NCBI GenBank assembly: GCA_024138025.1
Contig: JAMXBD010000232.1
Span: 1,178,001 to 1,242,000, forward strand
From: Combretum micranthum
Lineage: Eukaryota > Streptophyta > Magnoliopsida > Myrtales > Combretaceae
Direction: 5' to 3'
Length of the DNA: 64,000 bases
The number at the start of each line of letters is the position of its first letter. Position 1 is the stretch's first letter. The translations under genes were made by a program, and so were the position numbers. The notes under the pieces are model-generated. The model was not told the origin of the DNA. It searched no databases and was given only the letters and a program-made list of their open reading frames with translations. This document shows positions 1 to 12,377 of this stretch, one piece after another.

Positions 1-248
1 TCTAGGGAATAGTTGAATCTTGAGATCTAATCATCGACACGTGTGGCACGAGAAAGCCTAGGCCAGCTAGGAATTTTTCCAAATTCTGTGTTGCTATTGT
101 CTTAATTTCTTCCACTTGGATAAGCTTCTTCTTGAAGCAAGCATTTTAGGTTCTTTTTTTTTTTTTTTTTTTTGGGGGGGTGGTGTTGGGGGGTGGTGGG
201 TGGGGGGTGGTGTTTATGCTGTAATTTTGAACTTGTAAATTTGTGTAG
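1..248 (+). other. Intron of the partial subtilase
   Basis: No coding homology is seen. A polypyrimidine and poly-T/poly-G stretch (about 153-215) precedes the acceptor AG at 247-248. The segment fits the long intron that sits before the KLIGARYF exon in the paralogue. Confidence 0.7.
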
Positions 249-2609
249 GAAGTTGATAGGAGCAAGGTATTTCAACAAGGGCTATAAAGCATATGCAGGC
301 AGGCTTAATGCATCCTTTCACACTGCGCGCGACCATGATGGTCATGGCACTCACACTTTATCAACTGCAGCGGGTAGTTTTGTCCCAGGAGCAAATGTTT
401 TTGGCAACGGAAATGGTACAGCAAAAGGAGGATCTCCTAAAGCCCGTGTTGCTGCCTATAGGGTCTGCTATCCACCAATAGATGGCAATCAATGTTTTGA
501 GGCAGACATCCTTGCTGCATATGATGCTGCAATTGCAGATGGTGTAGATGTGCTCTCGGTGTCGCTTGGTGGTTCTCCTTCTGAATATCTTCAAGATGGG
601 ATTGCAATTGGATCTTTCCATGCTGCTAAAGCAGGAGTTACAGTTGTCTCTGCCGCTGGTAACTCAGGTCCTGTTCCGGGTTCTGTGTCTAATGTTGCAC
701 CCTGGATGCTTACAATTGGTGCAAGTACGATTGACCGCGAGTTTAGTGTAACGATTTCTCTTGGCAACAAGATGCACCTAAAGGTATTTTTATATAAATG
801 TTTTACCTACTTTTTTCTTTTTTTGGGGGTCTTTTGTTGCTGTTCTATATGAATCAATCGTGATTCACACTCTTTTTACCTTTTCTGAGCTTGTTTTCTT
901 TAACAGGGCGCAAGCCTCTCGCAGGAGGGCCTACCAGCTCATAAGTTCTATTTATTAATCAATGCTCGGGATGCTGGTCTTCATGGGGTGAAATCAATAG
1001 ATGTGTGAGTTTGTCAATCTTATCCTCTTGTGATTATATGCGTCGATGCCCTCTTTAATTTTACCAGGACAGATACTGTCACAATTTGTATTTCCAATCG
1101 TCTCAGCCACTGAATCTACTTGAAATTCTGCAGCATGCTTTGCAAACCCACAACACTTGATCCAGCCAAGGTTAAGGGAAATATTCTGGTCTGCCTTCGC
1201 GGTGATAATGGCAGAGTTGAGAAGGGTCAGCAGGCTCTTCTTGCTGGTGCAGTTGGGATGATTCTAGCCAATGATGCAGTGAGTGGCAACGATATTATTG
1301 CAGATCCTCATGTTCTTCCAGCTGCACATCTGACTTACAAAGAGGGGCAAACCCTATATGGATATATGAACTCCACCAGGTAATTAACACTTCCATTTCT
1401 CATATATTAGCGAGTCTTAAATACTGATTTTGACAAAGAGAATTACTTCCATAGAACTCCTAAAGCCTACATGACGAATGTGAAAACTGTATTGGACACA
1501 AAGCCAGCACCATTCGTGGCCTCTTTCTCATCCAGGGGTCCGAACACTATTGACTCATTCATTCTGAAGGTAAATATTGCGAAGTTTTTGGTCTTTTTCA
1601 ATTGAACATTTTGAAGTTGACCCGTGTCTTTTATATAGCCTGATATTACGGCTCCCGGAGTGAACATAATTGCTGCATTTAGTGAAGCGGCTTCACCAAC
1701 CGATATTGTTTCAGATCATAGAAGAATACCATACAACGCCGAGTCAGGTACATCGATGTCATGTCCTCATGTTGCTGGTGTTGTTGGCCTTCTCAAGACA
1801 GTTCATCCAGATTGGAGCTCTGCTGCAATCCGATCCGCACTCATGACTACCGGTATCGACTTTAGTCCTTCCTTATGTAGTTTCCTGTCCCTTGTTGATG
1901 TCCCTGGGAGTCTCCTATTGCTTTTTTACCATATACGACAGTCTATGATTGAACAGGATATCGACATAGACATTGATTGGGAATAAGACAACTCTAAAAC
2001 CTGAAAATTCTATCAAATGATGTATTATATTAGTGATTTCACAAGTGTATTCGATGTGCAGCAAGTACACGGGATAACACAAAGAAACCAATGCTGACAG
2101 CATCGTTCAAGAAGGCCACTCCATTTGACTATGGGGCTGGTCATGTGAATCCTAACAAGGCAATTGATCCTGGTCTGGTATATGACTTAACTGTCGATGA
2201 TTACTTGAACTATTTGTGTGCTCGAGGATATAACGGCTCCATCCTTAAACTTTTCACAAAACATCCCCATAAGTGCGCACAGAATTTCAGTTTGGCGAGT
2301 TTCAATTACCCATCAATACAAGTTCTTGATTTCAATGAGACTATTACCCTTACTAGAAGGCTTAAAAATGTCGGTACTCCTGGAACATATGTAGCAAAGG
2401 TAAAGCCTCCGGTTGGAGTTTCGGTTACAGTTCAACCTAGAAGCCTGAGGTTTGATAAAATCGGCGAAGAGAAGGTATTTAAAATGGTGATTAAGTCGCA
2501 TGGACCCGGTAAGCCAGCTGATTATGTGTTTGGAACTTTGACATGGTCGGATGGAAAGCATCATGTGAGGAGTAATATTGTAGTGAAGAGCTTTCATACA
2601 TCAAATTAA
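249..2609 (+). CDS. SBT5-type subtilisin-like serine protease, 3' part (5' exons outside window)
   Basis: These are the last six coding exons of a plant subtilase: 249-783, 907-1004, 1134-1379, 1455-1569, 1639-1852 and 2062-2609, all with GT-AG borders. They encode 584 residues with an open frame. Visible in order are the catalytic-His motif GHGTHT, the oxyanion-hole Asn in AAGNSGP, a protease-associated (PA) domain ([19 protein letters not shown]), the catalytic Ser in GTSMSCPH and a C-terminal Fn3-like domain ending in VVKSFHTSN. The signal peptide, I9 propeptide and catalytic-Asp exons must lie before position 1, because in the paralogue at 33100 a long intron precedes the equivalent exon. 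Exon lengths equal those of that paralogue except the last, which is 9 nt shorter. The family (Arabidopsis AIR3/SBT5.3 and SBT5.4) acts on secreted proteins in the cell wall. No break is seen, so this copy may be functional. Confidence 0.93.
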
Positions 2610-3010
2610 GTTATCAGAAGAGAATCACTGGACAGAAGGTCTTCTTCAAATTTTATGATATGAACAGATTTTTTGTGGAGATCTTTATTAATTATTTTTT
2701 GTAACTTAAAGGATTGACATGTTTCTTTTTTGCTTCTTTATTTGGGCGTATAGTTGTTATTACTTGTTGGTAGGAATAAGGCAATTCTTAGTTTGCCATT
2801 TTTCATCTGCCATTTATTTACATTTTCATGCTACACTTCAATGATATTTAAATTTTAGATATGATATTGTTGTTGAACCTAGTGGATTGAATTGTAATTT
2901 GATGAGACAACGATTTGATTGTACTAGAATATGATATATGTAAGCTCATATGATGATATAAAACAAAATTTTCAATCTTGCTTATGAAAGAACTCCTCAT
3001 TTTATATGTT
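2610..3010 (+). other. 3' UTR and duplicated 3' flank of the first subtilase
   Basis: The sequence after the stop aligns by eye with the 3' flanks of the other two subtilase copies (38674 onward and 41723 onward). It shares blocks such as AGTTATCAGAAGAGAATCA, AAGGATTGACA and AAACAAAATTTTCAATCTT. Homology ends near 3010, which marks the border of the duplicated unit on this side. Confidence 0.7.
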
Positions 3011-3420
3011 TATAAGACTATTTATAGTTAGGGTACAAACATACATAAAAAAACATAGGTAAAAATACGCTAATGTCCAAGGCTATAAATCTTTCATGAT
3101 TAGATAAATCTCAAAATTGACTGCTAATTCAAACATAATTAACAATACAGTTTATAACTCCAGTTGAGTTCTTCATAAAAACTCCTTTATGCAAGTAATT
3201 CTTCAACTATTTAGCTCAAATAGTTCTAAGGTTTAACTCTAGTAAATCTTCAAAATACTCTTTTAAAATTGGCTAGCTCTTTTTTTTTTCTTTTTTTAAT
3301 TTCATCCTCTACTTCAAATATTTTTTAAATCAAAATGATAACCTATTATGCGTAGAATTTTCCAAAATATTCATAAAATTTATTAATAACTACACAAAAA
3401 TCAACTTAGTGATTATGTTA
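3010..3420. other. AT-rich intergenic stretch
   Basis: No gene, repeat border or homology to other parts of the window was recognised. It holds a short poly-T run near 3281. Confidence 0.5.
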
Positions 3421-4140
3421 TGATTCCATATGTGGAAAATAATAGCAAACAATCAAGCAGTAAAATAAAGAACACACAAGAATTTTACGTAGAAAACCCA
3501 AATCGGGAAAAATCACGGGCAAGGAGAAGAAATCCACTATGATTGAAGTTGGAGTACAAGATTGAGAGAATACAACTCGAGACTCTCAAAAAACTCTCAA
3601 AGGAATTTATTGCATTGATGTGTTGTAAAAACCTAAACAAAACACATATATATGTGTGTGTATAAAGATAATTGACATAACGGCCTAAATTATAACCCTT
3701 AAATATGTAATGGATGAATAATAAATGTATAGTCAAATATTTATTCATTAACATTTAATTATGGGAGTCGGTTATAGAATTGGGCCACAAACTCCAATAA
3801 TCTCTACCTTAACATGAATTATAGAGTAAAAAACACAAAATCCAATCTTTGACATAAAAAAACAAAATACTCTCCACCTCTTCCATAAAACCCCTAAAGG
3901 GCATTAGCAGCAAGATCTGCCTCTGCATATCTCTAAAGAGGTCTCACTTCTCTCTAGGTCTGTCTCTAGCAATGGAATACTGTTCATGTGGTTGTGTAGA
4001 GACAGGACAACCCTGTGTTTGAAGTCTAGTATGAGAAGTAGTCTCTGAAGTAGTACCTGAATCAATCTGAAACTCTACCTGTGTAGATGATTTCTGCTGG
4101 ACTTCATTAGACAATGAATTAGAAGACAAGTGATGTAACA
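3420..4140 (-). mobile_element. Copia LTR plus short pol remnant
   Basis: Read on the minus strand, 4141-3944 encodes a Copia pol linker peptide (SQTRLQ-like text followed by YSIARDRPRE, typical of the segment between integrase and reverse transcriptase). After a large deletion this is followed near 3800 by a polypurine-like AAGGTAGAGAT and the LTR start TATTGGAGTTTGTGGCCCAA. The LTR runs down to about 3420; its far end is uncertain. The right edge at 4140 abuts the LTR-like repeat starting TGGTG. The remnant is dead: nearly all of pol is missing. Confidence 0.7.
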
Positions 4141-6040
4141 TGGTGATAAAGTCATATTTTACTCAAATTTCCATTAATCAAGTCATGTTTATATGTTATC
4201 GATTTTATAGAAATTGAATGGAAATGGTACTTAATTATGCTTAAATTGTTATTTCAGGTCATTAAGAACTTAAACAACAAATACAAGCAATTGGGAGAAG
4301 TTTCATGCAAATTTGGGAAAGAAATCAAGCAAAACCGGCCATGTAAGTATCATGACAGTTTTGGCGATGTTTCGTAAATTCAACATATCTCTCTCATCCG
4401 ATCTCCTATTGAGATGATTTCAAATGCTGCTGAAACCTAAGAGAGAGATCTTTAATTTTCATGTTTTGGGCTTGAATGAATTCGGAATGCATTAGCGTCA
4501 AAATATGACATGAAGTTGCTGCTATTACAGTGATGGTGTTCACATTTTGGAAAATGATAGAGTTTGATAAATTGCAGATATCTCTCTCATATGATCTTAT
4601 TTTGACGTGATTCAACCTCCTATGGAAAGATAAGTAAGATATATATATATATATATATATATACAATCTTCATGTTTTGATTTTTGCTAATTATAAAAGA
4701 ATAAAGGTTGAAAATCATCTTGAAGTCAGTGCAAGTGCAGAACATCAGTCAGATTTGCAGATTGACACTATTTTAGTAAATTTGATATATTTCTCTCATT
4801 TGAGGTCCGTTTGATATGATTCAAGGTCCTATAGAAATAGGAGAGAAATATCTACAACCTTCATTTATAAGTTTTTCCAAATTCCAATTGGAGTGAAGTC
4901 AAAAATCACCATGAAGTTTCTACACATCACAATGCTTGAAGGCTGTCATCTATCTTGCTTCGAAATTGATTTTACAATGTACACCGGCTACTGGAGATTC
5001 AAGGCTGCCAGCTTTGAGCCGGCGTACATTCAAAAAATTTCTCGGAAATCAAATTTTAAAAAGAAGGCCGGCTAGATCCAAAAGTACACCGCCGGTGTAG
5101 AGTGCCAGCGTATCTTCCCTGCGACTTTTCTTATATAAACTTCTCTTGTTGTGTCTTTTAAAAAGAAGAAAACCCTAGGCACGATTTTCCTCTTTTTCCT
5201 CCATAGCTTCTTGATAGATTAGGGTTTAGAACACTAAAGTAGCTAACTTTTTAATTTGAATGGATTCCACACTGGATTCAAGTGGAAAACAACATTTGTG
5301 TTTGGATTTCAAGAACAGGATTCCATTGACAAGGTTATTTTGTTCTTTTTCTTATATCCTTTTATTGGATGTTGTTTGATGCTTGATTTCTTGTGTTCTT
5401 AAATCGGTTTTGAGTATTTTATCTGTATTATATGATTGATGATTCCTGTTGTTGATTGATTACTTGTTCATATTTGGATTATCAATGTTATTTCACAAAT
5501 CATGCAATTTTGGCTTAAATTTGGAATTCTTGAATGATTAGGATTGTAATTGGGAAATTCTATTCTAATCAATTTTGTGATTATCTAAGTAGGATTACAT
5601 TTCATATAGGGATATGGGTTGTAATTCTATTAGGGTTTGGTGAATTAGAAAAGAATTGTCAATTAACACTTTCCTAGGGATAGGGAACATTGATTGGTAA
5701 TTTTAGGGTAATGGTTCACTTTGGGAAAAGGAATTGTTATCTTGTTCTTCATTCTTTAAAAACTGAACCCATTGATGATTTGGATTGACAAGTGCATTTT
5801 TGGTGAATAGCAGACATTCAATTTATTTCCATATTTGATTGGCTTTAAACCTAATTTTATTTGAGGTGTGGAAATCTAAGATTTTTAGTAGTTTATTTAT
5901 ATTAAAAGAAAATATATAAAAAGAGAAACAAAGTTTGATTTATCTAGCTATGAATTTGGACTGATATATTGATAGCTAGTCTTCACTCCCTGTGGATTCG
6001 ACTCGGTATTCACCGAAATTTTATTACTGTACATGCACCA
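4141..6040 (+). mobile_element. LTR-like retroelement remnant (TGGTG...CACCA ends)
   Basis: This non-coding block of 1.9 kb starts TGGTGATAAAG and ends GTACATGCACCA, giving short inverted termini. A TATA-like box (TATATAAAC, near 5134) is followed by an AAACCCTAG-type leader. The right end carries CCCTGTGGATTCGACTCGG, text often found near the ends of plant gypsy LTRs. It contains three tandem subrepeats at 4384-4880. No matching target-site duplication was found, so this may be a solo LTR with a worn flank or part of a longer element. Confidence 0.5.
4384..4880 (+). repeat. Three diverged tandem subrepeats, about 200 bp each
   Basis: Units begin at 4384, about 4577 and about 4787 with ATATCTCTCTCAT. 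Each continues with a GATYTNNTNTTGAGATGATTCAA-like core and ends with an AGAGAGAGATCT...TTCATGTTTTG-like block. A further single unit lies at 61650-61760. An (AT)n microsatellite at 4640-4662 lies inside the second unit. Confidence 0.6.
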
Positions 6041-6638
6041 AATACACTGTAGGTTAAAGATCTGCTCATTTAAAGGAAATTGAATATAACTAAAAAGAGT
6101 TTTAAAAAGCACATATAGAAAAAGCGAGGATTTGAGAGGATACAAATGAAAAGCTCTCAAAACTCTCAAAGGAAAATTTTTTGTACTTTATCATTTTCAT
6201 TTTTTTCATTGTTCGTCTTCTAACATATTATATATAAATATAATTTATCATTTACCTCATCAAACCATCAAGAACACATATTCACATATTCATTTACATT
6301 TGAAGTTAAAGGGATTTTGCTTAGAATGTTCACATTTGTATCATGCGAGTCACGTGCTTTACATATAATATTAGACTAACGACACGTAGATAACACCTGA
6401 TGGACAACTTGGAGAGACTGATGGAAATGAGAATATGTAGTCTCAGTGTCTTGAATGCATAAGTAATAGACAATGAAGCTTGAGAAAATTTCATGTATCA
6501 ACATTATGGTTCTTGAGTAATGGAGTATGGTATTTGCTTTATTTGCTACATGGCTTGCCATGCAAAACGTTGATTCTCTACTCTTCACCAAAAGTTGTAA
6601 ATGAGTAAGAATGACTAAATATTTCTAGACACTTGAAA
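6041..6638. other. Intergenic stretch, possible retroelement debris
   Basis: A short block near 6135-6170 (GAGGATACAA, then AACTCTCAAAGGAA) resembles part of the Copia LTR at 3560-3605. No gene is visible. Confidence 0.35.
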
Positions 6639-6643
6639 TTAAT

Positions 6644-7438
6644 TGTTAGGTTTTAAAACTATTGAAGAAATAAATTGTACGTACTGATGAAATCACTTTC
6701 CTTAGAGAATTTATACCTCCCACACAAAGTTTGCTGTGAGAGATTTAGTACAGAATTCCCCTAGGATACAACTAAGTCTTGATATTTGAATAGCAAATAT
6801 TTAAGCATCAAACCACACTTAAAGAAATTATGAGATGTATGTATATAGTTTTTGGTTAAGAAAAGGCAAGGCAAGAAAGAAGAATTCAATAAATGTTAGT
6901 TTTCTTTTTTCTTTTTTTTTTCACTTTCAGGAGCAACTTATTTTATATCATAAATTTATAATCTTAACATCATGACCTTTCCTCATAGCCATATTGTTTA
7001 GAAATGGGTTGCATCCTCTACATTAAAATTGATTAGTTATTAATTAACTTAAATCATTATTATGAATGGATACAACCCAAATACATGAAATTCCTAAAAA
7101 AGATTAATCAAAAGTTGCAATCTTTCAAAATTAACTGTTAAGAGAAAATGCAAACCTGATGGATGAGATAACATTGTGACAATGCCAGTAAAACTCATGG
7201 CATAAAGCAAACCTTCGATCACAACCGTGATTGCACCTGTGATCTCCATAGCAATTAAATTACTTCCTTGATCTTGGCTGTGTTCGTGGCTATGATCTTC
7301 ATGGAAATACAAAGCTTATCACGGCCTTGATCACATTCGTGCTTGTTACATAGTCTCCATATTTCCTTGCATTCTTCTTCTTTTGCTTTAAGTACAGGAT
7401 CCATATTATAGACTATATAATTGACGATCTATTTAACA
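6644..7438 (-). repeat. 3' LTR of Copia-1
   Basis: On the minus strand it starts TGTTAAATAGATC at 7438 and ends CCTAACA at 6644, about 795 bp. It aligns with 21574-22336 in long blocks, for example GAATTTATRCCTCCCACACA on the plus strand. It includes short GATCACGGC/GTGATC-type subrepeats at 7160-7340. Confidence 0.85.
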
Positions 7439-7449
7439 ATCCCCCCTAG

Positions 7450-7611
7450 ATTGTCAATTATGTTATACACACATAAATCTCCATGATTATGTTTAAAGCA
7501 TAATATCGATAGATTTGAATTATTTTTATTACAAATCCTTAAAGTTGTAACAGAGTGATTAGTAGCTTATTACTTTAGACTTTGACACTATGTGTTGCAA
7601 CCAGAGAGTTC
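7450..7611 (-). other. Copia-1 sequence between its polypurine tract and the inner Copia
   Basis: This is the short 3' untranslated part of Copia-1 left of the inner insertion. It continues on the other side of the inner element at 16123. Confidence 0.6.
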
Positions 7612-7617
7612 ATACAC

Positions 7618-7909
7618 GTCAAGAATATTAATTTTTTTATTAATATCATAATATTTATTTAGTTTCCTCTTTTTTAATATTGTAATATGCACATTATTAT
7701 TTAGTAAGATATGGGTTGTAAATATAGGAAAATATGAGGTGTAAATATTTCAAGGATTGCTAAGAAATTATTAGTTTCCTTTTCTAATTAGGAAAGTTAA
7801 GATACTTTGAGTTATTTTCCATTTTCTTGTTTGTAATCTTTCATATAAGAAGATAACTTGTATTATGTTTTGAATATAAAAAAAAAATAGAGAATTTCTT
7901 TTCTCAATA
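7618..7909 (+). repeat. 5' LTR of Copia-2
   Basis: It aligns along its length with 15826-16122 (shared GTAATATGCACATTATTATT, GTTTTGAATATAAAAAAAAA). The first bases are worn (GTCAAGAATATT against TGTTGAGATTATT). A TGGTATCAAAGCG primer-binding site, close to the initiator-Met tRNA complement, follows at 7912-7924. Confidence 0.87.
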
Positions 7910-7961
7910 GGTGGTATCAAAGCGTTATTGATCCTTAATCAATTTTTGTATTGTATTTATC

Positions 7962-8750
7962 ATGCCTGAACTTATTTCTAACTCCACATCTATATCAAAC
8001 CCTAACATCAAAGGACTTAAGAATTCCCATTAAGAAAAACATCCTATCTAGATTACAACCATTCGATTGAATGGGGATAATTTTTTTGTGTTGGTCTCAA
8101 TCCATGTGCATGTACATACGAGGACGTGGAAAGATAGGTTATTTGATAGGTAAAACAATGGAACCATCTAAGAAGGATCCCATGTATGCTATTTGGGATG
8201 CTAAAAATTCTATGGTGATGACACGGCTTATGAACTCCATGGAGGAAGAGATCAGCTCCAACTATATGTGCCATTCAATTGCCAAGGAATCATGGGAGAA
8301 TGTCAATCAAATGTACTATGATTTAGGTAATCAATCCCAAATTTTTTAACTAACCTTGAAACTTGGTGAAATTCGATAAGGTGATGATGATGTTACTAGA
8401 TTTCAATCAATTAAAGCGCTTATGGGAAGATCTGGATCTATTCAATGATTATGAATGGCAGTCCACCAACCAGTTTGAGAAGGTGGTCGAAAATAATCAA
8501 ATCTATAAATTTTTTGTTAGGTTAAATGTGGAATTCAATGAAGTAAGAGGACATATCCTTGGTAGACAACCTTTACCATCTTTAGGAGAAGTTTTTTCAT
8601 TAGTTAGAAGGAAGGAAAGTCAAAGGAATGTATGCCAGGAAAGAAGGGTACCACAATTTCTGTTGAGAATTCAACCTTGGCTACTGGCGATGTTAACCTT
8701 AGTAAGCATTTCAATTTCTTAAGAAAGCAGGACAGCTGTCCTAGGGATTA
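7962..8750 (+). pseudogene. Copia-2 gag pseudogene
   Basis: An ATG at 7962 starts MPELISNSTS. The text shifts frame and contains stops, then shows the typical plant Copia gag core: YIRGRGKIGYLIGKTMEPSK, NSMVMTRLMNSMEEEISSN, WENVNQMYYDLGNQSQIF*, then LKRLWEDLDLFNDYEW and LNVEFNEVRGHILGRQPLP. It stops where the LTR at 8758 interrupts the element. Confidence 0.8.
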
Positions 8751-8757
8751 ATGTAAC

Positions 8758-11516
8758 TGTAATCCCCAAGTTTTTCCTTAGTTAAGATAGAGCTTAGAAG
8801 ATTGAAAATCAATATAGATTTAATATAAAAGTGACAATGAATGGTATATTTAGTAAATCCAACTATAATAGCATCTACAAGATAGGTTGAATAGAAAAAG
8901 AAATTTGAAAAAAAAAATCAATTAGTCTATTTTAAAATCTTCTATTAACTTATACTATTTTCAAATTCTTTTATAAAATAGTATTTATAAAGCCCAGACC
9001 TTAAATCATAAAATCTTCCTTATAAATTAAATTAAGGAATTTTTGTATAATTATGAATAGGCTAAACATTGTGATAATATTAGTCGTTTGTTTCTTGTTC
9101 CTAATGCATGAAAAGCCCAACTATGATGCAAACCCAAGCCTACAATCCTATTTCCCCACTCTAACTATCCTGCACCTACACATATTATAGCTCTTGTAAT
9201 GCCTTGAAAGTGAAAAGCTACTTTATCCAAATATTAAGAGAATTATCAAAATTATTTGGCAAAATATCTTCTTCTTCTTCCTTCTAATAGGTGCCATTTC
9301 TAGCCCTCACACATACCATTTTTCCTTCATTTTTCTTCTTCTAAAATTCTCTAAAAATCCATTTCAAACTCTATTTCCAAGTCAAGATCCCATTTAGGTA
9401 AGTTATTACTTCCTTTGCTTTGTTTATTTTGTAAAATAAATAAGTGTGATTAGTGTTATGTTGGTAAATGTTGTCTATGGAGTTGTTAAGTATGTTAGAG
9501 TTAATGGGTGAAGATAAGTGATGCAAATGATAGTTTAAGGCTTAAAGTGGAGATATAATGGATTTTTGTTGGTTGCTTAAGGTTGAAACGGTGTATAGTT
9601 AGTATAGTGTAAATTTGTATATGTAAAATTATTTTCAAGTAGTAAAAGGAGCATAGAAACCATATATGTAAGAGGGAAAGTGTTTTTTATGGAAACAAGG
9701 TCATAATAAGTAGTTGGAAAGTGTAAAAATTTGAAGTTGAAAATATAACTTAGGGTTGTCAGATAACGAGCATGATAGAGGGGTTAGTCTTCTCGGATCA
9801 CATTGTTTTGCTACATTACGGGCATATGGAGCCTGTTATCTTCTTAGATGAAATTTTCTCGAGTGATCACAAGCATGATTATTGTGGCGGTATTCATAGT
9901 ACGACCTAGATAACAGCCGTTATAACGAGCATTTTCTTATTGGGTTGAATTTTCCTTAAGTGATTACAAGGGTAATCATGGCCATAATATGTGATACGGC
10001 CTAGATAACGGTCATGGTGAGGGATGTGATCCTCTATGCCTTAGTCAAGTTTATCCCATCCTTGATCATGGGAATATGGTGACCGTGTTAAAGATCACGA
10101 ATTGGGTCATGACCGAGATGCTTCTCTTGTTTCTTATATATAAAAATAAAAAATAATTATATATAATTTATGTGTATACAAATACTAATTTAATATCCTT
10201 TATAAATTCTTAGTCAAGTTAGATCATAGAGTTATGGTTTATTAGCATACTAAATTTGAAATATCTAGGTTTAAGCATTAGTCGCGTTCATTTAGTTGAG
10301 TAATATCTAAGTCTTAATAGAAATTCTTCTTAGTAATGCATGTTTATTATTTTATAATAACCTTAAGTCAAGACTCGGACTTTCCATTTGATTATTACGA
10401 CGACTAGCCAAGATGCATCGTTGAGTAATTGAATCTTTTCACTTGTTTGTGTTTGTAATGTAGTATCATGTATTATAAATACAATTAAAATTGAATAAAT
10501 GTATGGGGATTGGGGAATAATGCATGTTTATTGATTCTTAGATTGACTAAGAATCTTTAATATTAAAAGCGATACTTAATTGTTTGATATTGATTGGTTA
10601 AAGTATGTTATTAATTGTCTAGAACTGATTGGTTACTAGATAAAATCGGATTAACTCTATTTGATGAATAAATGAATCATATGCATTGCATGACATCACA
10701 CAAATGCATTTACATGGTATCCACGCCATGTATTATCATTTCTATTATGTGGTATTGCTTCATGGTATCCAATAAAGTTAGCAAAAGTTACCATAGTGTT
10801 GTCAATTCTATAGAAACTAAACAGATTGAAAGACGTCACCTGACGAGGGTTGACTTGAAATAATAATATACTTAGTGGAAATTTTGAGACCTAAGTAAAG
10901 TTGAGATCATATTGTATATCTATTTAATTATAAATAGTAATCCAATTTTAAAATAATTACTCCTTTCTTAGTTCCTTGGGTTTCCTAGATATGGGATACT
11001 AGTGCCAGGCCTTCAATCCCTAGAAAGAGCATAAATCTCCATGGGTTTGGATTTCAGTTATCCAAACTATGCATGTCTTATATGGTTGATTGTTACATTA
11101 CATATGTTTGATAATTAAACATGCTTGACTTTGAGTAATTCGTGCTAATATTTGGTTACTTACTAAGCTTGTTAAGCTCACATTTTACTAGATTGTTGTC
11201 TACAAGATTATAAGAGGAAGATCAAGATTAAAACCAAGAGTTAAAGTTAGTGTAAGAAGTAGAGCTATTTAATTATGGACTTGAAAGACAATTTTGTTAT
11301 TGTAATGGAGTTTTGAGATTAATATTTGTAATAGTATATGTTTTTGAAATGTAACCTTTTGAAGTTCTTTTGATGTAAGCGTATGAATGAAGTCGTTGAA
11401 GACCAAGATTGTAATTTATCACGTGATGATCTTGGACTTTTATAAAGTTATTCTTATATGTGACTTATACATATATACAATGTCTTTCTTATTCTAAACA
11501 ACCTTTGATCCTGTCA
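8758..11516 (+). mobile_element. Gypsy-type LTR inserted in Copia-2
   Basis: The left edge is well placed, since Copia gag stops and TGTAATCCCCAAG begins, like the starts of the solo LTRs at 23863 and 29283. It contains a hypervariable block of short subrepeats (9730-10120) built on GATAACGAGCATG, CGTGTTA and GATCAC. No retroviral protein is seen. The right edge near GATCCTGTCA (11516) is a guess and no target-site duplication was found. Confidence 0.5.
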
Positions 11517-12377
11517 TATCTATCCATGCCATGGGCATGTTACTGTACAATGATCATGTACCTTTTGGCAACCTCAGTTGATTATATGAAATATTGTTAC
11601 AACTAGGATACCCTGTGGGAGTGTGATAATAACTATTGCAATAAACCTCATCACACACGAAAGAGTTAATGGCAGATTTATGGTGAATTAACAAATTTGA
11701 AAAGTAGTAGGCTGAATGACAAAACTAATCATGGAAAGTCAGTTGCCAATTGTGTGGGTATGAATCGGATGCAACGATCACGTGCGTGTCGCGTAACTAT
11801 CGAGTTACACATGACCTAAGGAAACAACACGTGCAAGGATGATCAAGAGAGACTCGTGTAGGGAGGAGAGTAGGCAATCAATAGGCTCTAACACACGTGT
11901 GACAGGTGAGGAGCTATTGAGCATCAACCTCACTAAGTACCACGAATATCGTGTGCGTTCTTGAGTGAGTCAAGTAATCGATTCACAAAAATGGAAATCT
12001 GGCAGCACAACTGTGTTTGTCCAAGATTTCACTTGTCCAAATGAGGTAAGGACTAAGGTATTTATAGAGAATCTAACTGTCGATGTCGTCCGTCAGATGA
12101 GACCGACGACCAACGGCTAGGATGAGTCCTCTCATTGTGGATATGAATATGGGCTCCCTTATGGACCCAGGCCCATTAAAGCCTTCATTTACAATGTGTG
12201 TGAGCCAACTTGAGAAAGGTTGGAATTGGGTAGGCCAATTCCAATGGGCCCTACTCCAAGCCTTCCATGCCAATTCTCCCATGATCATCCCAATTGAATT
12301 GGGCTTAACTCTTTAAGCCCTGTCACATTAGCCCAAAGAGTTAAATCCAAATAAGAATTAGGCTCAAGGCCTTTGTA
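11517..12377. mobile_element. Unidentified insert or LTR in Copia-2
   Basis: About 860 bp does not fit Copia-2 or the gypsy-type LTR. It is richer in GC, with a TATA-like TATTTATAGAG near 12060 and several GGCCCA/GGGCTTAA blocks (12160-12330). The overlapping open frames at 12073-12316 on both strands show no recognisable protein. It may be an LTR of a further element. Confidence 0.35.

Noticed and set aside
8758..11516. Solo LTR with defined TSD
   Set aside because: The left edge is clear, but no matching five bases were found on the right, so the status is left open.
12073..12316. Overlapping open frames on both strands
   Set aside because: They mirror each other across a GC-rich non-coding insert and show no recognisable domain.
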